A stretch of 64,000 bases of DNA, taken from contig JAXLXE010000001.1 in assembly GCA_046328115.1 (NCBI GenBank), positions 2,666,001 to 2,730,000 on the forward strand. Direction: 5' to 3'. The translations under genes and the position numbers were made by a program. Positions within the stretch are counted from its first letter, which is position 1; each line of letters starts with the position of its first letter. The notes under the pieces were generated by a model. It was given only the letters and a program-made list of their open reading frames with translations, was not told the origin of the DNA and made no database searches. Below, piece by piece: positions 59,610 to 64,000 of this stretch. Origin of the DNA: JAXLXE01 sp046328115. Lineage in GTDB: Bacteria > Chloroflexota > UBA6077 > JACCZL01.

Positions 59610-61067
59610 ATGTCGCTACGCCTTCGACTGACGCTCTGGTACGGCACCCTGCTCACGGGCGCGCTGGTCGCGTTTGGCTGCGTCGTGTACGTCATGCTGA
59701 GCGCGAGTCTCCACGCCAGACTGGATGACGCGATCCGCCTGAGAGCGAGCCAGATCGCACGGTCCATGAGCCCAGGGGCGGACGGCCTGCTCTCCAATGA
59801 CGATATCGAGGCTGCGCAGCTCCGTGGACGGACCGTCCTGGACGCAACACCGGAGCTGTACGTGCAGATCTACAACAGCTCCGGCGAGCTCGTGGGCGCC
59901 TCCAGCACCAGATTCCCGATAGACCCGGAGCTGCTGCTGCAGGCGCTGGACAACACCGAGAGCCTGACCACGTTGCCAGTAGGCGGGGGGCGACGACTCC
60001 GCGTGATCACCCTTCCGCTAGCTACGGATACCCAGGTCTACGGCGCGGTCCAGGTGGGAGACACGCTGGATGCGGTGGACCAGACGTTGGCCCAGGTTCG
60101 CACAGTCCTCACGGCCGTATCCACAGTGGTGATCGCGCTGGGCATTTCTGGGGGGCTCGCGCTGGCGGGACGCGCGCTCGCACCGATCAGACAGCTCAGC
60201 GGCCTGGCACGACGCATCACGGCCACCGGCGACTACAGCAGCCGCCTGGTCAGCCCGCGGCGACCGGATGAAGTGGGCGAGCTCGTGGAAACGTTCAACG
60301 CCATGATCGGGAAAGTGGAGTGGAGCCTGGCAGAACAGCGTCGCTTCCTCGCAGATACGTCGCACGAGCTACGGACGCCGCTCACGGTGATCCGGGCAAA
60401 CCTGGGGTTTCTATGGCGCGACACAGATGCCATGACCAGGGCGGAGTGCCTGAGCGAGGCAGAGTCAGAGGCCGCCAGGATGAGCCGCCTGGTGGCCGAT
60501 CTCCTCTTGCTCAGCCAGCCCGACGCATCCGAAGTGTCGCGGCACGAAGCGCTTGACCTGGCCAACATTCTGGAGCTGGTCGTAGACCAGGCCCGCGCTC
60601 AGGCCGACGGACGAGCTGTGGATCTAAACGTAGGGTCACGGCCCCGGGTGCTCGCGGACGGCGATCGGCTGCGGCAAGTGTTCTGGAACCTGCTAGGCAA
60701 CGCCATCACGCACACACCGCCCGGGACGCACATCGCCGTCGGGCTCGATGTCACCGCCGAAGGCGCCAGCGTCTCCGTCTCAGATGATGGCCCCGGCATC
60801 GGGAATGAGCACCTGGGGCGGGTCTTCGACCGTTTCTACCGTGTGGACAAAGCACGCGCACGCAGTACGGGAGGAGCCGGATTGGGACTGGCCATCGTCA
60901 AACACATCGTTACCGCGCACGGCGGGGCGGTGACGGTAGAGAGCCAGCCGGGTCGCGGCACGACCTTCACGGTCACGCTGCCCGTGCTGGCGTCGCATCT
61001 CACCTCGGATTCCACGGCCATGGCGGCAAACCCGCGCGCGCACGAGGCCTCGGTGAGCCATGCCTAA
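59610..61067 (+). CDS. Sensor histidine kinase with HAMP
   Basis: A 485-residue inner-membrane kinase. Two helices (LWYGTLLTGALVAFGCVVYV and VLTAVSTVVIALGISGGLAL) flank a roughly 140-residue extracellular sensor. HAMP follows, then HisKA with the phospho-acceptor in ADTSHELRTPLT, and HATPase (GNAITHTPPG, DDGPGI, GGAGLGLAIVKHIV). It partners the OmpR-type regulator upstream. Its stop overlaps the following secreted-protein gene by 8 bases. Confidence 0.93.
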   Translation: MSLRLRLTLWYGTLLTGALVAFGCVVYVMLSASLHARLDDAIRLRASQIARSMSPGADGLLSNDDIEAAQLRGRTVLDATPELYVQIYNSSGELVGASSTRFPIDPELLLQALDNTESLTTLPVGGGRRLRVITLPLATDTQVYGAVQVGDTLDAVDQTLAQVRTVLTAVSTVVIALGISGGLALAGRALAPIRQLSGLARRITATGDYSSRLVSPRRPDEVGELVETFNAMIGKVEWSLAEQRRFLADTSHELRTPLTVIRANLGFLWRDTDAMTRAECLSEAESEAARMSRLVADLLLLSQPDASEVSRHEALDLANILELVVDQARAQADGRAVDLNVGSRPRVLADGDRLRQVFWNLLGNAITHTPPGTHIAVGLDVTAEGASVSVSDDGPGIGNEHLGRVFDRFYRVDKARARSTGGAGLGLAIVKHIVTAHGGAVTVESQPGRGTTFTVTLPVLASHLTSDSTAMAANPRAHEASVSHA

Positions 61068-61509
61068 GCGCCTGATGCTGGCGGCGATTGCCGTTCTACT
61101 GCTGTCGCGATTCGCGGCAGTCCAGGCTGCCATCCCTATGATGGTCGCGGATGGGACGCTACCCGGCGGGGCAAGTATCGTGGCCAGCGCGGATGACTCG
61201 GCGATTGCCGTGCTCAAGTACGTCGAGATGTCGGATGACGGCCCGCGGGAGATCCTGGTGGAAGCTGGCGCGAAGGTGGAGTGCCTGGGAAAGCTCTTCG
61301 GTGGGCAGGCCGCGCGGGTCTCTGGGCAAGCGACGGACAGCGCCAACGCGCGCGAGCCACTGAGTGCGCAGCTCTATCTGGTTGATGGGGCTGACAGGGG
61401 CCCCGACAGACTGAGTCTGAAGCTCACCCGGCGTAACGGCTCCATCGTGCACTTCGTTCCGATGACGGACCTGGAGGCTGGCGATATCGCCGTCAACTGC
61501 GGCGGCTAG
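61060..61509 (+). CDS. Small secreted protein of unknown function, coupled to the kinase gene
   Basis: A 149-residue exported protein with a signal peptide (LMLAAIAVLLLSRFAAVQA). The mature part is a roughly 125-residue, beta-rich domain with two Cys (KVECLGK, VNCGG). No family is recognised. The start ATG lies 8 bases inside the kinase gene, suggesting co-expression and a possible role as an accessory signal or ligand-binding partner for the kinase; this is inference. Confidence 0.65.
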   Translation: MPKRLMLAAIAVLLLSRFAAVQAAIPMMVADGTLPGGASIVASADDSAIAVLKYVEMSDDGPREILVEAGAKVECLGKLFGGQAARVSGQATDSANAREPLSAQLYLVDGADRGPDRLSLKLTRRNGSIVHFVPMTDLEAGDIAVNCGG

Positions 61510-61527
61510 TGGTACAAACCACCGGCC

Positions 61528-63453
61528 ATGCTGCGATTGACGGATATCAGCAAGTCCTACGGCGTTCAGACGGTGCTGCACGGAGCCACGCTGGCCGTGA
61601 CGCCCGCGGAGAAAGTCGCCCTCATCGGTGCCAACGGCGCCGGTAAGACCACGTTGCTGCGGATCATCGCTGGCGAAGAGGAACCAGACCAGGGCCACGT
61701 GTCGCTGACCAATGGTTGGACCGTGGGTTATCTGCCGCAGGACAGCGGCGTGCAGGACGATCGTACGCTGCGCGACGAGATGGCGGCTGCGCAGGCCGAG
61801 CTGAATGCGATCCAGGCTGAGCTCAACGAGATCGAGACCGCACTCGCGAGCACGGGCGAGCCGGCGGAGCTCGACCGGCTGGTTCACGACCAGGCAGATC
61901 TGATGACGAGATTCGAGCTTCGGGGAGGCTTCAGCCTGGAGGCTCAGGTCCACCGCGTGCTTGCCGGCCTGGGATTTAGACCAGAGGACGTAGACCGCCC
62001 CGCTCGGGAGTTCTCCGGCGGCTGGCGCGCCAGGATCGCTCTGGCCAAGCTGCTCGTGCACTCGCCCGACCTGCTCTTGTTCGACGAACCCACCAACCAC
62101 CTGGATCTCGCCGCCGTGGAGTGGCTCGAGAGCTACCTGCGCAACTCGCGCGCGGCCGCGATGGTCGTATCTCACGATCGACTGTTCCTCGACCGGGCCA
62201 TGAACCGGACCATCGAGCTGGAGCGAGCAGCACTCACCGCCTACGCTGGCAGCTATAGCTACTACGTCCAGGAGAAGAACCGTCGCGCGGAGACCCAGCG
62301 CGCCGCGTTTGAGCGGCAACAACGTGAGCTCGCTCGCCAGGAGCGGTTCATCGAGCGGTTCCGAGCCAAGGCGACGAAGGCCGCTCAGGTCAAGAGCCGT
62401 GAAAAGATGCTCTCCAAGATCGAACGCCTCGAGGCCCCGCCGCCCGCGGTGGACACGATCGCGCTGAAGTTCCCGCCGGCCCGGCCCAGCAACCAGGAGG
62501 TGCTGCGGCTGGAGAACGTCTCCAAAGCGTATGGCGAACGGCGTGTGCTGGATCGGGTAAGTCTCACGCTCGAGCGCGGGGAGCGTCTGGCACTGGTTGG
62601 GCCGAACGGCGCGGGGAAGTCCACTCTACTGCGCTTGTTGGCGGGTGTCGAATCTCCGGATGGCGGCAGGCTGGATCTGGGGATTGGCGTCACCGCGGCC
62701 TACTACGCCCAGGATCAGGCAGACGTGTTGGACGTGGGCAACACGGTGCTTGGTGAGCTGTCCGATCACGCCCCGCCCGGGTGGGGCGAGACCGCGCTCC
62801 GCACCCTGCTCGGGCGATTCTGCTTCACCGGCGATGACGCGTACAAGCCCATCTCCGTCCTATCCGGCGGAGAACGCAGCCGACTCGCGATCGCGAAGCT
62901 CCTTCTCCGCCCGGCGAATCTGCTGATCCTCGACGAGCCAACCAACCACCTGGACCTGGCCTCACGCGAGGAGTTGGAAAAAGCCATCAAGACGTTTGCG
63001 GGAGCCGTGGTGTTCGCTAGCCATGACCGCTACTTCATGGACCGCCTAGCCACGAAGGTGGGCGAGATCGGCGCAGGAGCGCTCCGCGTCTTCCTGGGGA
63101 ACTACACCGCGTATCGCGAGCAGGGGATTGCCGTTGGGGGCTCGCGACCGGCCGCGCCGGCCGCCCAGACGGCGGAAGCCCCGGCCCTGAAGCCACGCTC
63201 CACGGAATCACGCGGCGGCCGCCGCGAGCCGGAGCGAGCGGAGCGTGAGATGGGGAAGATTGAAGGTGAGCTGGACGCCCTGGCGCAGCGCCGAGCTGAG
63301 GTGGAGGCGGCGCTGGCGGATCCTGAGCACTACACGGCAGCAGGTCAAATCGAGGATCTGGCCACCGAGCACGCAGCGCTGGAGCAGCGCCGGGTTGAGC
63401 TAGAGTCGCGCTGGGAGGAGCTCTCCGAGATCGTGCTGGAGGCCAGCGCCTAG
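61528..63453 (+). CDS. ABC-F family ATPase
   Basis: A 641-residue cytoplasmic ATPase with two ABC domains and no membrane part. Domain 1: Walker A GANGAGKTT, signature FSGGWRARIALAKLL, Walker B LLLFDEPTNHLD. Domain 2: GPNGAGKST, LSGGERSRLAIAKLLL, LLILDEPTNHLD. A basic linker (RQQRELARQERFIERFRAKATKA) joins them, and the C-terminal coiled-coil (EREMGKIEGELDALAQRRAEVE) is of the Uup/YdiF kind. ABC-F proteins act on ribosomes or DNA structures. It is followed by a strong terminator. Confidence 0.92.
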   Translation: MLRLTDISKSYGVQTVLHGATLAVTPAEKVALIGANGAGKTTLLRIIAGEEEPDQGHVSLTNGWTVGYLPQDSGVQDDRTLRDEMAAAQAELNAIQAELNEIETALASTGEPAELDRLVHDQADLMTRFELRGGFSLEAQVHRVLAGLGFRPEDVDRPAREFSGGWRARIALAKLLVHSPDLLLFDEPTNHLDLAAVEWLESYLRNSRAAAMVVSHDRLFLDRAMNRTIELERAALTAYAGSYSYYVQEKNRRAETQRAAFERQQRELARQERFIERFRAKATKAAQVKSREKMLSKIERLEAPPPAVDTIALKFPPARPSNQEVLRLENVSKAYGERRVLDRVSLTLERGERLALVGPNGAGKSTLLRLLAGVESPDGGRLDLGIGVTAAYYAQDQADVLDVGNTVLGELSDHAPPGWGETALRTLLGRFCFTGDDAYKPISVLSGGERSRLAIAKLLLRPANLLILDEPTNHLDLASREELEKAIKTFAGAVVFASHDRYFMDRLATKVGEIGAGALRVFLGNYTAYREQGIAVGGSRPAAPAAQTAEAPALKPRSTESRGGRREPERAEREMGKIEGELDALAQRRAEVEAALADPEHYTAAGQIEDLATEHAALEQRRVELESRWEELSEIVLEASA

Positions 63454-63465
63454 CGGAGCGGTGAA

Positions 63466-63489
63466 GCGGGGCCCGAAGACGGGCCCCGC
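63466..63489. terminator. Bidirectional terminator after the ABC-F gene
   Basis: A perfect 10-bp stem, GCGGGGCCCG (63466-63475) with CGGGCCCCGC (63480-63489), around the loop AAGA. It lies 12 bases after the ABC-F stop and 6 bases before the end of the convergent aldolase gene. No U-tract in either direction. Confidence 0.6.
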
Positions 63490-63495
63490 CACACG

Positions 63496-64000
63496 TCAGA
63501 CCGGCATCGTGCGGCCGGAGTGCTTCCGACCGATCTCCGCGGCCGCCAGTCCGCTGGAGCCCGCGCAGATCCGCACACCCTCATCGATGCGGTCAGCGAC
63601 GTTCTCGGGCGAGACCGCCTCGAGAAACTTGATCCCGGAGGCCTTGACCGCCGCGAACACCCGGTTGCGGGCAGCCCACATCTCCGGCGGGTAGGGCGGA
63701 TCGTGGTTGTCCGCGTAGCCAAACGACATGCCCATGTCCCCCGGCCCCCACTCTGCAAACGCGAGGCCGGGCACCCGCAACGTGGCCTCGCAGTTGGCCA
63801 ACGCGCGCAGATTCTCGATCTTCACTCCCAGAAGCAGCTCACCGTCTGGGTTCAGCGGCCACGGCTCAGCCTTGGCCAGATAGTCGTGTACGGACACGCC
63901 CCAGACTCCAGCCGCGTGACGCTGTCCACCGTTCCCGCGACGGCCAACGCCCAGACCCTCACGCTCGCCCACGCCTTGCTTTTGGAACGAATAGCGGGCG
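63496..64000 (-). CDS. HpcH/HpaI-type aldolase, 5' end outside window
   Basis: The C-terminal 167 residues of a class II aldolase of the HpaI/GarL family, continuing past the right edge (the frame is open through base 64000). Landmarks: RRGNGGQRHAAG, GVKIENLRALANCE (metal-binding Glu), FAEWGPGDMGMSFG (metal-binding Asp) and AARNRVFAAVKASG. The family cleaves 2-keto-3-deoxy-acids or 4-hydroxy-2-keto acids. It is convergent with the ABC-F gene across a terminator. Confidence 0.87.
   Translation of the reverse strand, partial: ARYSFQKQGVGEREGLGVGRRGNGGQRHAAGVWGVSVHDYLAKAEPWPLNPDGELLLGVKIENLRALANCEATLRVPGLAFAEWGPGDMGMSFGYADNHDPPYPPEMWAARNRVFAAVKASGIKFLEAVSPENVADRIDEGVRICAGSSGLAAAEIGRKHSGRTMPV

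Noticed and set aside
61159..62322. Minus-strand open frame of about 387 codons
   Set aside because: Antisense to the ABC-F gene, which has full Walker and signature motifs.

Overview
The window is GC-rich, densely coded bacterial DNA with no phage, insertion sequence, CRISPR array, rRNA or tRNA that I can see. Genes often overlap by 4 bases (GTGA, ATGA or TTGA) and non-ATG starts are common. The gene mix (IspH, AccAD, two-component systems, VanW, several Tat-signal proteins, MocR, D-threonine aldolase, an HpaI-type aldolase, ABC-F) fits a free-living, Gram-positive-like or monoderm bacterium. My best guess is Chloroflexota or a neighbouring phylum, but this is inference from gene content and is low confidence.

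Layout. 1-3654: exopolysaccharide genes on the minus strand (sugar epimerase, a WecA-like transferase fused to a CapD-like membrane/Rossmann region, and a GT4 glycosyltransferase). 3790-13910: housekeeping and small enzymes, including an IMPase-like protein lacking two metal ligands, a MocR regulator, MOSC, a phosphatase, DUF309, ispH, a polysaccharide deacetylase-like protein lacking catalytic residues, threonine dehydratase and accD-accA. 13926-15074: a secreted SH3 protein. 15071-18781: a ferric iron ABC importer (fbpABC) with a DtxR/IdeR-like box over its promoter and a hairpin around the fbpB start. 19012-20175: a tandem universal stress protein. 20141-23777: a tungstate importer (TupABC) with a divergent GntR/substrate-binding-type regulator. 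23784-30440: assorted enzymes, several translationally coupled (lytic transglycosylase, CorA, enoyl-CoA hydratase, NUDIX). 30506-36471: cell-surface and secreted proteins. 36561-42889: the most unusual locus, with a TPR-CHAT peptidase, two paralogous small beta-domain proteins, a small Tat-exported protein and a GGDEF-EAL protein. 42999-43760: nth. 43795-49672: an NAD-linked Mo/W formate dehydrogenase (three subunits) with a FocA-family channel. 49780-63453: a P-type ATPase, an S9 peptidase, a degenerate hybrid histidine kinase, an RNA methyltransferase, L-2-hydroxyglutarate oxidase, an OmpR/histidine kinase pair with a small secreted protein, and an ABC-F ATPase. 63496-64000: an HpaI-type aldolase cut by the window edge.

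How the parts fit. Tungstate uptake could feed the formate dehydrogenase, whose neighbour FocA would move formate. Iron uptake could supply its many Fe-S clusters. The CHAT locus looks like a protease with candidate partners encoded beside it, tied by a 4-base overlap to c-di-GMP signalling; this is the best candidate here for a little-described system. Structural DNA signals include a perfect spacer-less 60-bp palindrome between convergent genes (36491-36550) and a triple 17-bp tandem repeat that runs into a ribosome binding site (35898-35948).
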